DNA of 13,343 nucleotides from Actinomycetes bacterium (GTDB taxonomy: Bacteria; Actinomycetota; Coriobacteriia; WRKU01), in the NCBI GenBank assembly GCA_009781565.1, contig WQXV01000011.1:1-13343 (forward strand). Direction: 5' to 3'. This document shows positions 1 to 7,112 of this stretch, piece by piece; positions within the stretch are counted from its first letter, which is position 1; each line of letters starts with the position of its first letter. The notes under the pieces were generated by a model. That model saw nothing but the letters and a program-made list of their open reading frames with translations. It did not search any database and was not told where the DNA came from. Position numbers and translations under genes: made by a program.

Positions 1-990
1 ACGGAAGAGACCGAACATCGCGATCACTTGAAGGATTGCAGAGAGGTATACACCCCGGTTGAGTACCGACTGTAGGTTCGCATCTGCTGAAGCGCGGACG
101 ACGACCATGCCTATGATGGAGGTGATGATCCCGACCGAGGCGATCATCAATGGCATCGAGATACCAAAGAGTAGATCGGTCGACCAAACTTCACCAGAAA
201 ACCCACTTATCCCCCATATCGTTATGGCAAGGATCATAGGAGCGAGCAGTGCACCGACAAACGATTCGAACAGATCGGCACCCATTCCGGCGACATCCCC
301 CACATTGTCTCCCACGTTGTCAGCGATGACCGCAGGATTGCGCGGATCATCCTCAGGAATACCGACCTCCACTTTTCCTACCAGGTCGGCACCGACGTCT
401 GCTGCTTTGGTATAGATTCCTCCGCCTACCCGCGCAAAGAGTGCAACGACCGACACCCCCATCAAAAAGCCTGTCAACACCTCAGCGCCATATTCGAGGC
501 TTTCAAGTGAGCTGGCACCAAGCATCAGCGAGAGCGCCCAAAGGCTGAGACCGAGCAGCCCAAATCCTGCTACGGCAAGCCCGGTGGTAAGACCCGATCG
601 GAACGCAACCTTAAGCGCATATTCGACTCCGTGGGTGGCTCCTTGAGCGGTGCGTACGTTGGCACGGGTGGCGATCGTCATTCCGATAAAACCAGCAAGA
701 GCGGAGAGAAGAGCACCCGATACGAAGGCGATGGCCGTCAACGGAAAGGTCGCGACAGCCAAGAGTAGGGCAACGATTAACACGAAGAGCGCCAAGATCT
801 TGTATTCGGCTATCAAGAAGGCAAGCGCACCCTCCTGAATGGCGGTCGATATCTCGGTCATCTTCGAGGTCCCTGTTTCTTGACGCACTACCCACCAAGA
901 GAGATAGGCTGCTGTAGCAAGTCCGATCAGCGCTGCCAAAGGTGCCATAAGTGCCATGTTCTCGTAGCTGAGAGCATCAAGACCAAACAT
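1..990 (-). CDS. hppA: Membrane-bound ion-translocating pyrophosphatase, N-terminal 330 residues (C-terminus beyond left edge)
   Basis: This integral membrane enzyme hydrolyses cytoplasmic pyrophosphate and pumps H+ (or Na+) across the membrane. Translating the minus strand from ATG at 990 gives an open frame of 330 codons that runs off the window; the full family length is about 650-800 residues. Alternating hydrophobic segments fill residues 12-35, 63-105, 134-160 and 172-186. The family's substrate-binding signature lies at 189-208 (GGGIYTKAADVGADLVG and onward), followed by the second acidic loop at 214-235 (DDPRNP, DNVGDNVGD). These acidic residues coordinate Mg2+ and PPi in the family. 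The start is supported by an AAAGGAAA ribosome site six bases upstream; an in-frame TGA lies a short way upstream. The K+-dependence and Na+/H+ selectivity determinants cannot be judged because most of the protein is outside. It follows dgt on the same strand after 92 bp that hold a hairpin and a possible promoter. The family assignment is firm. Confidence 0.97.
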   Translation of the reverse strand, partial: MFGLDALSYENMALMAPLAALIGLATAAYLSWWVVRQETGTSKMTEISTAIQEGALAFLIAEYKILALFVLIVALLLAVATFPLTAIAFVSGALLSALAGFIGMTIATRANVRTAQGATHGVEYALKVAFRSGLTTGLAVAGFGLLGLSLWALSLMLGASSLESLEYGAEVLTGFLMGVSVVALFARVGGGIYTKAADVGADLVGKVEVGIPEDDPRNPAVIADNVGDNVGDVAGMGADLFESFVGALLAPMILAITIWGISGFSGEVWSTDLLFGISMPLMIASVGIITSIIGMVVVRASADANLQSVLNRGVYLSAILQVIAMFGLFR

Positions 991-997
991 GGGATTT

Positions 998-1014
998 CCT
1001 TTCGGGCCCGAAGG
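998..1014 (-). promoter_or_regulatory. Possible hairpin masking the hppA ribosome binding site
   Basis: The minus-strand leader holds CCTTCGGGCCCGAAAGG just before hppA. CCTTCG can pair with CGAAAGG around a GGCC loop with one bulged A. The right arm contains the AAAGG of the hppA Shine-Dalgarno sequence, so folding would cover it. The core TTCGGGCCCGAA (1001-1012) is also a perfect 12-bp DNA palindrome and could instead be a protein-binding site. No experiment or comparison supports either reading. Confidence 0.3.
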
Positions 1015-1017
1015 TGT

Positions 1018-1051
1018 AAAAAACAATCATTGTGCTTCCTGAGCACAGTGA
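1018..1051 (-). terminator. Rho-independent terminator-like hairpin after dgt (or attenuator ahead of hppA)
   Basis: On the minus strand TGTGCT and AGCACA form a perfect six-base-pair stem with the five-base loop CAGGA (1031-1047). TCA/TGA extend it by three pairs beyond one C-A mismatch. The T-rich stretch TTGTTTTTT (1018-1026) begins four bases after the extended stem. The element lies 32 bp downstream of the dgt stop and 28 bp upstream of the hppA start, so it could end the ppdK-dgt transcript. If the extended -10 just upstream is used, it would act within the hppA leader. Confidence 0.55.
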
Positions 1052-1061
1052 CTCCTCCTTC

Positions 1062-1070
1062 ATTATGCCA
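1062..1070 (-). promoter_or_regulatory. hppA: Possible extended -10 promoter for hppA
   Basis: The minus strand reads TGGCATAAT, which matches an extended -10 element (TGn plus CATAAT, one mismatch to TATAAT). No good -35 is present at 16-18 bp. Initiation would fall near position 1055, giving a leader of about 65 bases that includes the hairpin and T-run. This is a motif match only. Confidence 0.35.
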
Positions 1071-1082
1071 TATGCGGAATGG

Positions 1083-2174
1083 CTACTCTTCTTGCCAACC
1101 TTGTGGTACAAAGAGTCGCTCGTACTCACCAAGCGCATAGCGGTCGGTCATTCCCGCGATATAGTCGATCACGGCCTGCACCTGATTATGTTCTGCCATG
1201 ACATAGAATTCGGTCGGCACTTCCTCGAAGTGCTCAAGATAGTGGAAGAACAGCGATTCGACGACGTGGCGGGCACGCGGCTGAGCTATGGGAGATCGAT
1301 CCGTCAAGTAGACATGTTCGAACATGAAAGCACGCAGTCCATCCATCGCTTCTTTAATAGCAGGAGTCATCAGGATGCGATTTTGACCTTCTGATTGGGT
1401 GACCAGATCGCGTATCAAAGTGTTGATCCTTTGGGCGGATGTATGACCCAACACTTGACAGTACTGATCAGGAAGATCATCCTCACTGATCACGCGCGCG
1501 CGAAGAGCATCATCAATATCATGATTGATGTAGGCGATCCTATCGGCAATGCGCACGATCTGGCCTTCGAGTGTCCGCGGATAATGAGAACCACTATGCC
1601 CAAGGATGCCGTTGCGTACCTCTGCTGTCAGATTCAGTCCCTTACCGTCGTACTCCAACACGTCGACAACACGCAGTCCCTGTCGCGCGTGATGATACTT
1701 CTGTGGCACATTGTCGTAGCCTTCTTGTATCGAGTCGAGTGCGTCAGAGAGGGCCTGTTCGCCGGCATGTCCAAAAGGGGTATGACCCAGATCATGTCCG
1801 AGAGCGATAGCTTCAGTCAGATCCTCGTTCAACCGCAGCGTACGGGCGATCGCACGGGCGATCTGTGCGACTTCTAAGGTGTGGGTCAGCCGAGTGCGAT
1901 AGTGATCACCGACGGGTGCGATAAAGACCTGGGTCTTATGGGAGAGCCGCCGAAAAGCTTTCGAGTGCAGGATGCGATCGCGATCACGTACAAAATCAGT
2001 GCGATAGTCATCCTTGGGGCGTGGATCCCGCCTTCCCTTGCTGTAAGCGGCGAGAGCCGCATAGGGTGAGAGAGTCGCGATCTCTCGCGACTCGATCTCC
2101 TCACGCGGACAAAGGGTCGAACGTCTGCCCTCATCGACTTCGCTCGAGAGGTTGCGTGCGACCTCGAATACCAT
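1083..2174 (-). CDS. dgt: Deoxyguanosinetriphosphate triphosphohydrolase-like protein (HD domain)
   Basis: This cytoplasmic enzyme of the HD superfamily cleaves dNTPs to deoxynucleosides and tripolyphosphate and so helps tune dNTP pools. The 363-residue product carries the complete metal-binding set: H98 in RLTHTLEV, H127-D128 in ALGHDLGHTPFGH, and D211 in RIADRIAYINHD. The DNA-end dGTPase subfamily signatures KAFRRLSHKTQV and HYRTRLTHTLEVAQ are also clear. The C-terminal 120 residues are alpha-helical in character, as usual. The ATG shares one base with the ppdK stop (TGATG) and has no Shine-Dalgarno sequence. There is no other ATG, GTG or TTG in frame before the conserved region, so translation is probably coupled to ppdK. 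The first 24 residues before REEIESRE look like a lineage-specific extension. dgt following ppdK is a familiar arrangement in Coriobacteriia. In vivo substrate preference cannot be read from sequence. Confidence 0.93.
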   Translation of the reverse strand: MVFEVARNLSSEVDEGRRSTLCPREEIESREIATLSPYAALAAYSKGRRDPRPKDDYRTDFVRDRDRILHSKAFRRLSHKTQVFIAPVGDHYRTRLTHTLEVAQIARAIARTLRLNEDLTEAIALGHDLGHTPFGHAGEQALSDALDSIQEGYDNVPQKYHHARQGLRVVDVLEYDGKGLNLTAEVRNGILGHSGSHYPRTLEGQIVRIADRIAYINHDIDDALRARVISEDDLPDQYCQVLGHTSAQRINTLIRDLVTQSEGQNRILMTPAIKEAMDGLRAFMFEHVYLTDRSPIAQPRARHVVESLFFHYLEHFEEVPTEFYVMAEHNQVQAVIDYIAGMTDRYALGEYERLFVPQGWQEE

Positions 2175-4894
2175 CAGGCGTCAGCAAGAACGGCGCGCGC
2201 TGCAGCCAACCTTGCTATCGGTACACGATAGGGTGAGCAGCTCACATAGGTAAGACCGATCTTGTTACACTTCTCGATCGACTCGGGATCTCCACCATGC
2301 TCACCGCAGATACCCAGTTTGATCGTCGGATTGGCTTTGCGCCCTCTTTTGCAGCCCATCTTAATAAGCTTTACGACACCGTCATCCAAAGTCTCGAAGG
2401 GGTTGTAGGGAAGGATCTTTCTTTCAAGATACTTGGGGAGGAACTTCGATTCGATGTCATCACGGCTGAAACCAAAGGTGGTCTGGGTCAGATCATTGGT
2501 CCCGAAGCTGAAGAAATCGGCAACCTTTCCGATGCTCTTTGCACAGATGGCTGCTCGAGGAAGTTCGATCATCGTACCGATCAAGATACCGACTTCGACC
2601 CCTTCCTCTGCTTCGACCTGTGCGATGATCTCTTCCGCCTCACGTCGCAAGGTCTCAAGCTCGGCTTTCACACTGACCAGAGGGATCATGATCTCAGGAC
2701 GAGGATCTTTACCTTGTTTCTTAAGCTGGCAGGCGGCTTTGGTTATAGCGCGAACCTGCATACCGTAGAGATCAGGAAACATAATGCCCAGACGACACCC
2801 GCGCAATCCGAGCATGGGGTTCATCTCGGCCATCGAGTCGATCAGTGAGAGGAGCTTCTTTTTGTCGGCAAGCTCTTCAGCTGTCGCGCCCCTCGCTTCT
2901 GCTTGCGCTATCTCTATCGCGAGTTCACGAGGGCTATCGAGGAACTCATGCAATGGTGGGTCGAGCAAACGGACGGTGACAGGGAGGCCATCCATAGCCT
3001 CGAAGATACCCAAAAAGTCAGATACTTGGATATCGAGGAGCTTGCTCAAAGCCTTGTTCTGCGTCTCGCTATCCCCGCTTGCGAGGATGAAATCCTGAAT
3101 GATATCCTTTCGATCCCCCAAAAACATATGCTCGGTCCTGGTCAGTCCGATGCCCTCGGCTCCGAAATCTCGTGCGAGAATCGCATCTTCGGGGTTGTCA
3201 GCATTGGCACGAACTCCCATCGTCCTAAACTCATCTGCCCACGTAAGGATCGTCTCGAAGTCTCCTGAGACTTCGGGCTCGATAAGATCGGCCTTGCCAA
3301 GTACCAGCACGCCGCTGGTCCCATCGATCGAGATCACGGTGCTCTCATCGAGTACCACATCGGTCCCGGTCACGAGGGCCTTCTTGGCTGCAGCATCGAT
3401 CTTGAGGGTATCGACACCGCAGACACAAGGCTTGCCCATGCCGCGAGCCACCACCGCTGCATGAGAGGTCTTCCCTCCATGCGAGGTCAGTATCCCTTGC
3501 GCTACGATCATTCCATGAAGATCGTCGGGAGTGGTCTCCCATCGTACCAAGATCACCTTATCTCCGTTGGCTACTGCCTCTTCTGCATCTTCCGCGCTGA
3601 ATACGCAGCGTCCGACCGCAGCACCTGGTGACGCATTGAGGCCCTTGGCGAGTATGTCGTATTTCTTTGCGGGATCGAACTGGGGATGGAGCAGTTGATC
3701 AAGCTGCATCGGGTTGATTCGAAGGAGAGCCTCTTCCTTGCTGATCCTTCCTTCTTCGACCATATCGACCGCGATCTTGAGAGCAGCATTGGCAGTGCGC
3801 TTGCCGATGCGTGTCTGCAGCATCCAGAGTATCCCGTTTTCTATGGTGAACTCGATATCGCACATATCTTGATAGGCGTCTTCGAGCTTGGCAAAGATCT
3901 TGTCCAACTCCTCTCCTGCTTTTTCAAGGCCGGGTTGGTTTTTGAGCTCAGCGATCGGTTCGGTGTTGCGAATACCGGCGACCACATCCTCGCCCTGCGC
4001 ATTGGTCAGATAGTCGCCGTAGTACTCTGCGGTACCATCGGCTGGATTACGGGTGAATCCGACACCGGTCGCAGAACCGTCGCCCTTGTTGCCGAACACC
4101 ATCGCTTGCACGTTGACTGCGGTGCCGAGATCGTCGGGGATCTTTTCCATGCGTCGATAGTCGATCGCTCTCCGATTGTTCCAGCTTTTGAAGACCGCTT
4201 CTATGGCAAGTCGAAGCTGCTGGAGTGCATCCTGAGGAAAGGTGACCTTGCCATCAACGACCAATTCGGGGTATTCGTCTGCTGATACCTCTTGAGCTAC
4301 GATCTCTTTGAACTGAGCGACGAGGTCCTTGAGGTCTTCAGCACTGAGATCTGTGTCGTGTTCGACACCTTTCTCGCGTTTCTTGAGCGTTATCGCATTC
4401 TCGAAGACATCACCATCGATATCGAGTACGACTTTGCCGAACATCTGGATGAAACGTCGATAGCTGTCCCAGGCAAAACGCTCGTTCTTGGTCTGCTCGA
4501 TAAGTCCTTTGACAGATTCATCGTTAAGCCCCAGATTGAGCACAGTGTCCATCATTCCCGGCATCGAGAAGGGAGAGCCCGAACGTACGGAGATGAGCAG
4601 CGGGTCATGAACATCGCCCAGCTTCTTCCCCATCTTTTCTTCAAGCTCGTCAGTGTATTGTGCGATCTCCTCCTCGAGTCCTTCAGGAAAACCGATCGGA
4701 TCGCTGTCATAGTATTCCATGCACGCCTGACACGATATGGTATATCCAGGAGGGACAGGCAGATCCATGTTGGCCATCTCTGCCAGGTTCGCGCCTTTGC
4801 CTCCCAGTACGAATTTGAGATCCTTATTGCCTTCGGTCTTGTTGACGCCCTGAGCGTCTTTGCCGAAACCATATACCCGTTTCACCTTAGCCAC
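2174..4894 (-). CDS. ppdK: Pyruvate, phosphate dikinase (PPDK)
   Basis: PPDK interconverts pyruvate + ATP + Pi and PEP + AMP + PPi in the cytoplasm. It serves gluconeogenesis or PPi-dependent glycolysis. Counting from GTG at 4894 the protein has 906 residues. It has an N-terminal ATP-grasp domain (GGKGANLAEM near residue 35), the swivelling phosphohistidine domain (SHGGKTSHAAVVARG, catalytic His478, codon 3461-3463) and a C-terminal TIM barrel (GLRGCRLG, GTNDLTQTTFGF) with catalytic Cys863 in LGICGEHGGDPE. Thr476, two residues before the histidine, is the position the family's regulatory protein phosphorylates, and it is intact. The frame stays open to ATG 4987, but residues upstream of VKRVYGFG do not resemble the family. 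I chose GTG 4894 because AAGGGA precedes it by seven bases; ATG 4963, preceded by AAAGGGG, is the alternative (929 residues). The stop overlaps the dgt start. Its regulator ppsR lies about 1.6 kb away, beyond two opposite-strand genes. Confidence 0.97.
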   Translation of the reverse strand: MAKVKRVYGFGKDAQGVNKTEGNKDLKFVLGGKGANLAEMANMDLPVPPGYTISCQACMEYYDSDPIGFPEGLEEEIAQYTDELEEKMGKKLGDVHDPLLISVRSGSPFSMPGMMDTVLNLGLNDESVKGLIEQTKNERFAWDSYRRFIQMFGKVVLDIDGDVFENAITLKKREKGVEHDTDLSAEDLKDLVAQFKEIVAQEVSADEYPELVVDGKVTFPQDALQQLRLAIEAVFKSWNNRRAIDYRRMEKIPDDLGTAVNVQAMVFGNKGDGSATGVGFTRNPADGTAEYYGDYLTNAQGEDVVAGIRNTEPIAELKNQPGLEKAGEELDKIFAKLEDAYQDMCDIEFTIENGILWMLQTRIGKRTANAALKIAVDMVEEGRISKEEALLRINPMQLDQLLHPQFDPAKKYDILAKGLNASPGAAVGRCVFSAEDAEEAVANGDKVILVRWETTPDDLHGMIVAQGILTSHGGKTSHAAVVARGMGKPCVCGVDTLKIDAAAKKALVTGTDVVLDESTVISIDGTSGVLVLGKADLIEPEVSGDFETILTWADEFRTMGVRANADNPEDAILARDFGAEGIGLTRTEHMFLGDRKDIIQDFILASGDSETQNKALSKLLDIQVSDFLGIFEAMDGLPVTVRLLDPPLHEFLDSPRELAIEIAQAEARGATAEELADKKKLLSLIDSMAEMNPMLGLRGCRLGIMFPDLYGMQVRAITKAACQLKKQGKDPRPEIMIPLVSVKAELETLRREAEEIIAQVEAEEGVEVGILIGTMIELPRAAICAKSIGKVADFFSFGTNDLTQTTFGFSRDDIESKFLPKYLERKILPYNPFETLDDGVVKLIKMGCKRGRKANPTIKLGICGEHGGDPESIEKCNKIGLTYVSCSPYRVPIARLAAARAVLADA

Positions 4895-4900
4895 GGTACA

Positions 4901-4906
4901 ATCCCT
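4901..4906 (-). promoter_or_regulatory. ppdK: Ribosome binding site supporting the GTG start of ppdK
   Basis: The minus strand reads AAGGGA, then seven bases, then GTG at 4894, immediately before the conserved VKRVYGFG block. A competing AAAGGGG lies at 4969-4975, five bases before ATG 4963. The two sites leave the true N-terminus undecided, though family alignment favours the downstream one. Confidence 0.5.
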
Positions 4907-5025
4907 TTCCATCCAGAGCGATGTGATCAGAGCGCTCGTCGACCTTACCTGTGTCTGAGCCATCATTACCCCTTTATGGTAGCGCATATCGCCCTATCTG
5001 TTGCGAGGTTTTTTGGACCCTCATT

Positions 5026-5034
5026 TGCTAAAAT
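5026..5034 (+). promoter_or_regulatory. Extended -10 promoter placing transcription start at the deacetylase ATG
   Basis: TGCTAAAAT is a TGn-extended -10 (TAAAAT, one mismatch). A standard six-base spacing from the hexamer places +1 exactly at the A of ATG 5041. No Shine-Dalgarno sequence precedes that ATG (only AATGGGCTC) and no convincing -35 is seen. This suggests a leaderless transcript. The promoter diverges from ppdK in the 146-bp region 4895-5040, where I could not pick a convincing ppdK promoter. Confidence 0.45.
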
Positions 5035-5040
5035 GGGCTC

Positions 5041-5943
5041 ATGGACACCACCCAGCCGCTCCCCCTGAGAAAACGTGCGCACAAGCGCCGCAGAAGGCGT
5101 AAACATCACCTTGGTCCCCTTATCATCCTGTTTTTTGTGCCCATTGTTTTGGTGTCAGCGGTAGTTATTGCGGCTTTGGTGCTCTGGAGTACCACACCGG
5201 TCACTTCCCACCCGATCCTCCCCGGCTCGTCAGAACCGCAGATCCACAACGCGCTGGCACTATTGACAGATCCCAACGTGGCAGAGGACTCCAATGCGGT
5301 ACGGATCTATCTGACCTTCGATGATGGCCCCTCGGCTACCTCAACTCTCGCTATCCTTGATATACTCGCGCAGTATCGGGTCCCTGCTACTTTTTTCGTT
5401 GTCGGTTATCTCGCAGAGCAACTGCCTGATATTGTCCAGCTGACCGATCAGAGTGGACATGTCATTGCCAATCACAGCTATTCTCACGATTATGAGGCCG
5501 TCTACGCCTCTGCCGAGGCTTTTATGCAGGATCTTGAGTATAACGAGCAGGTTCTCTCCGGGATTTTGGGACACACCCCCCCACGGATACTCAGATTTCC
5601 CGCGGGATCGGCTGCATCGCAACTTGATAATGATCCTGCACTGCGCGAAGCCATCAAAGCCATGCTCGCGCAAGGAGGATGGCGCTATTTCGACTGGAAT
5701 GCATCGATGGGTGACTCGATCTCGGGATGGGAGCCTCAGCTCAACGAGTTGGGTGATGCGTTGGTAGCTTCGATCGATGAGCAGGTCGCCAGCGGTGTCA
5801 CCGATATCGTCGTATTGGCCCACGATACCGATGCAAAGCCATGGACACCTCTTGACCTTCCAGGTGTCATCGAGCATTGTCGCCAGCGAGGTTACGTATT
5901 CAAACCGCTCACACTGACTTCACCCGCAATTGAGTATCGATAG
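5041..5943 (+). CDS. Membrane-anchored NodB-family polysaccharide (peptidoglycan-type) deacetylase
   Basis: The 300-residue product begins with a very basic segment (RKRAHKRRRRRKHH, residues 10-23). A single hydrophobic helix follows at about 25-49, giving a type II anchor with the enzyme outside the cell. Residues about 86-292 form a NodB domain with all catalytic motifs present: TFDDGPS (D94 base, D95 metal ligand), HSYSH (H145 and H149 metal ligands), RFPAG (R185), DWN (D218) and LAHDT (H261). Known relatives remove N-acetyl groups from GlcNAc or MurNAc in the wall, often giving lysozyme resistance, or act on other cell-surface glycans; the substrate here is unknown. ATG 5041 is preferred because the promoter-like TGCTAAAAT ends six bases before it and no other start gives a better N-terminus. 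It is followed by the folate gene after 29 bp on the same strand. Both are opposite to the surrounding minus-strand genes. Confidence 0.9.
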   Translation: MDTTQPLPLRKRAHKRRRRRKHHLGPLIILFFVPIVLVSAVVIAALVLWSTTPVTSHPILPGSSEPQIHNALALLTDPNVAEDSNAVRIYLTFDDGPSATSTLAILDILAQYRVPATFFVVGYLAEQLPDIVQLTDQSGHVIANHSYSHDYEAVYASAEAFMQDLEYNEQVLSGILGHTPPRILRFPAGSAASQLDNDPALREAIKAMLAQGGWRYFDWNASMGDSISGWEPQLNELGDALVASIDEQVASGVTDIVVLAHDTDAKPWTPLDLPGVIEHCRQRGYVFKPLTLTSPAIEYR

Positions 5944-5962
5944 GTGAGCGCAGTGATCGATC

Positions 5963-5967
5963 GGAGG
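5963..5967 (+). promoter_or_regulatory. Ribosome binding site for the GTG start of the folate gene
   Basis: GGAGG lies five bases before GTG 5973 and decides that start. It sits in the 29-bp gap after the deacetylase stop, which has no room for a promoter plus leader, so the two genes are probably co-transcribed. Confidence 0.7.
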
Positions 5968-5972
5968 TTCTG

Positions 5973-6575
5973 GTGTCGGTAAGTCAATTGACCAAAGATG
6001 AGGTTCGTGACTTCGCAAAAGAGCAGCGCGCTCTTATCCCTGATGCAGAGAAGGAGACTCTGGCCCGTAATCTAGCCTACACGCTTATCGACATGCCAGA
6101 GTTTGTAAGCGCGAGCTCGATATTGGCCTACGCTCCGGTGCGCGATGAGATCTCGCCTGCCTTCGCGCTCGAGCTTCGCCAGCGTATCATAGGCGAGGCG
6201 ATCACCCCGATAGCTTATCCTCGTGTGACCGGTGCTCATGAGATGGAAGCACGTATAGACCGTGCTGATGCATTGAAGTCTGGAGCATTCGGTATTCCGG
6301 AACCTGATGCGCAAGCGCTTTTTGTCGATCCGGAGCAGATCGATCTCGTGCTCGTCCCAGGATTGGGGTTTGATCGATCAGGTTTTCGTGTCGGATACGG
6401 TAAAGGGTATTATGATTCCTACATCGCCCGCTTGAATCCTCACGCGATCACGATCGGTCTCACCTATGAACAGACACTACTGAGCTCGATACCGATCGAG
6501 GAGCACGATCGATTCGTCGATTTTGTCGCTACGCCACGCGCCATCATAAGGTGTGATCCAGCAGGAGTGAAATGA
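5973..6575 (+). CDS. 5-formyltetrahydrofolate cyclo-ligase (MTHFS)
   Basis: This cytoplasmic enzyme uses ATP to convert 5-formyl-THF to 5,10-methenyl-THF, returning the stable folate to the one-carbon pool. The 200-residue length is typical. The key C-terminal signature is complete: LVPGLGFD (127-134), then GYGKGYYDSY (141-150), which binds the phosphate and folate. ILAYAPVRDEI (50-60) and FGIPEP (106-111) match the substrate-pocket region. Translation begins at GTG 5973 behind GGAGG. The gene probably shares a transcript with the upstream deacetylase, with no evident functional link. It converges on the PPDK regulator gene, leaving 12 bp between stop codons and no recognisable terminator. 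The symbol varies between genomes (fau, ygfA, yqgN), so I leave it blank. Confidence 0.95.
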   Translation: MSVSQLTKDEVRDFAKEQRALIPDAEKETLARNLAYTLIDMPEFVSASSILAYAPVRDEISPAFALELRQRIIGEAITPIAYPRVTGAHEMEARIDRADALKSGAFGIPEPDAQALFVDPEQIDLVLVPGLGFDRSGFRVGYGKGYYDSYIARLNPHAITIGLTYEQTLLSSIPIEEHDRFVDFVATPRAIIRCDPAGVK

Positions 6576-6587
6576 TCGTAACCTCTG

Positions 6588-7085
6588 CTAATGGATGAAG
6601 GCTTCAGGGGTGGTAACGGTCAAGCCTTCGTCCTGGAGATAGCGCAGTATCTCTTGGGCTACTTCTTCGATAGCACGATTCGCAGTATTGATGACCACAC
6701 ATCCCAGCTGACGCATCAAGGCGCGTGATTCTTCGAGTTCACGCTCAATGTGCTCGCGTTCTGCATAGCGTGGGATCATCGTGCCGAACTCCTTGATCCG
6801 TACCGTACGCATCTTGACGAGGATCTCAGGTTTGGTGACCAGACCGAATATCCGTCGTGGATCCACATCAAAGAGCTCCGCTGGGGGCGTTACTCCAAGC
6901 GCGAGCGGTACATTCGCTACGCGTACACCGCGATAGCCTAGATAGATGGATAGCGGCGTCTTTGAGGTTCGCGAAATGCCTATGAGCACAACATCTGCAT
7001 GGATGAGTCCGTCAGGACGTTTGCCATCATCATGATTGACCGCGAAATCCATCGCTTGGATACGTCGATAGTATGCCTCATCCAA
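6588..7085 (-). CDS. ppsR: N-terminally truncated PPDK/PEP-synthase regulatory protein (kinase-pyrophosphorylase); possible pseudogene
   Basis: Complete family members (DUF299, about 270-280 residues) are bifunctional: they inactivate PPDK by ADP-dependent phosphorylation of a threonine and reactivate it by Pi-dependent phosphorolysis. This frame encodes only the C-terminal part, 165 residues from TTG 7085. It retains LDEAYYRRI...NHDDG, the P-loop GISRTSKTP (36-44), and conserved SIYLGYRGVRVANVPL and FGLVTKPE. The usual N-terminal 100-125 residues, including the SDSTGETAE-like segment, are absent. Upstream, the frame continues nine family-like codons (PDVGREGRA) and meets TGA at 7113-7115, which is the glyS stop itself. 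GAGGG lies seven bases before the TTG, so the short form may be translated. No stop or frameshift interrupts the remaining frame. The glyS-ppsR-ppdK order is the expected one apart from two inserted opposite-strand genes. Whether it is a decaying gene, a working short form or an assembly deletion cannot be decided here. Confidence 0.85.
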   Translation of the reverse strand: MDEAYYRRIQAMDFAVNHDDGKRPDGLIHADVVLIGISRTSKTPLSIYLGYRGVRVANVPLALGVTPPAELFDVDPRRIFGLVTKPEILVKMRTVRIKEFGTMIPRYAEREHIERELEESRALMRQLGCVVINTANRAIEEVAQEILRYLQDEGLTVTTPEAFIH

Positions 7086-7112
7086 TGCTCTACCCTCTCG
7101 ACCTACATCAGG

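Noticed and set aside
611..898. A 95-codon minus-strand frame inside hppA
   Set aside because: It is out of phase with the pyrophosphatase, whose frame is continuous from 990 to 1 with family motifs. The out-of-phase product is Arg/Cys/Ser-rich, typical of a shadow.
3686..4285. A 199-codon plus-strand open frame antisense to ppdK
   Set aside because: It is a shadow of the conserved PPDK frame, with no ribosome site and no family resemblance. The same applies to 2297-2848 and 1395-1877.
4292..5068. A 258-codon plus-strand open frame antisense to the 5' end of ppdK
   Set aside because: It lies almost wholly opposite PPDK's strongly conserved N-terminal domain. It has no recognisable motif, runs into the deacetylase start in another frame, and is explained by ppdK codon choice.
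6597..6629. Inverted repeat GAAGGCTT / AAGCCTTC with a 17-base loop at the convergent 3' ends of the folate gene and ppsR
   Set aside because: It is eight perfect pairs, but inside ppsR coding sequence and without a T-run on either strand. It is not convincing as a bidirectional terminator.
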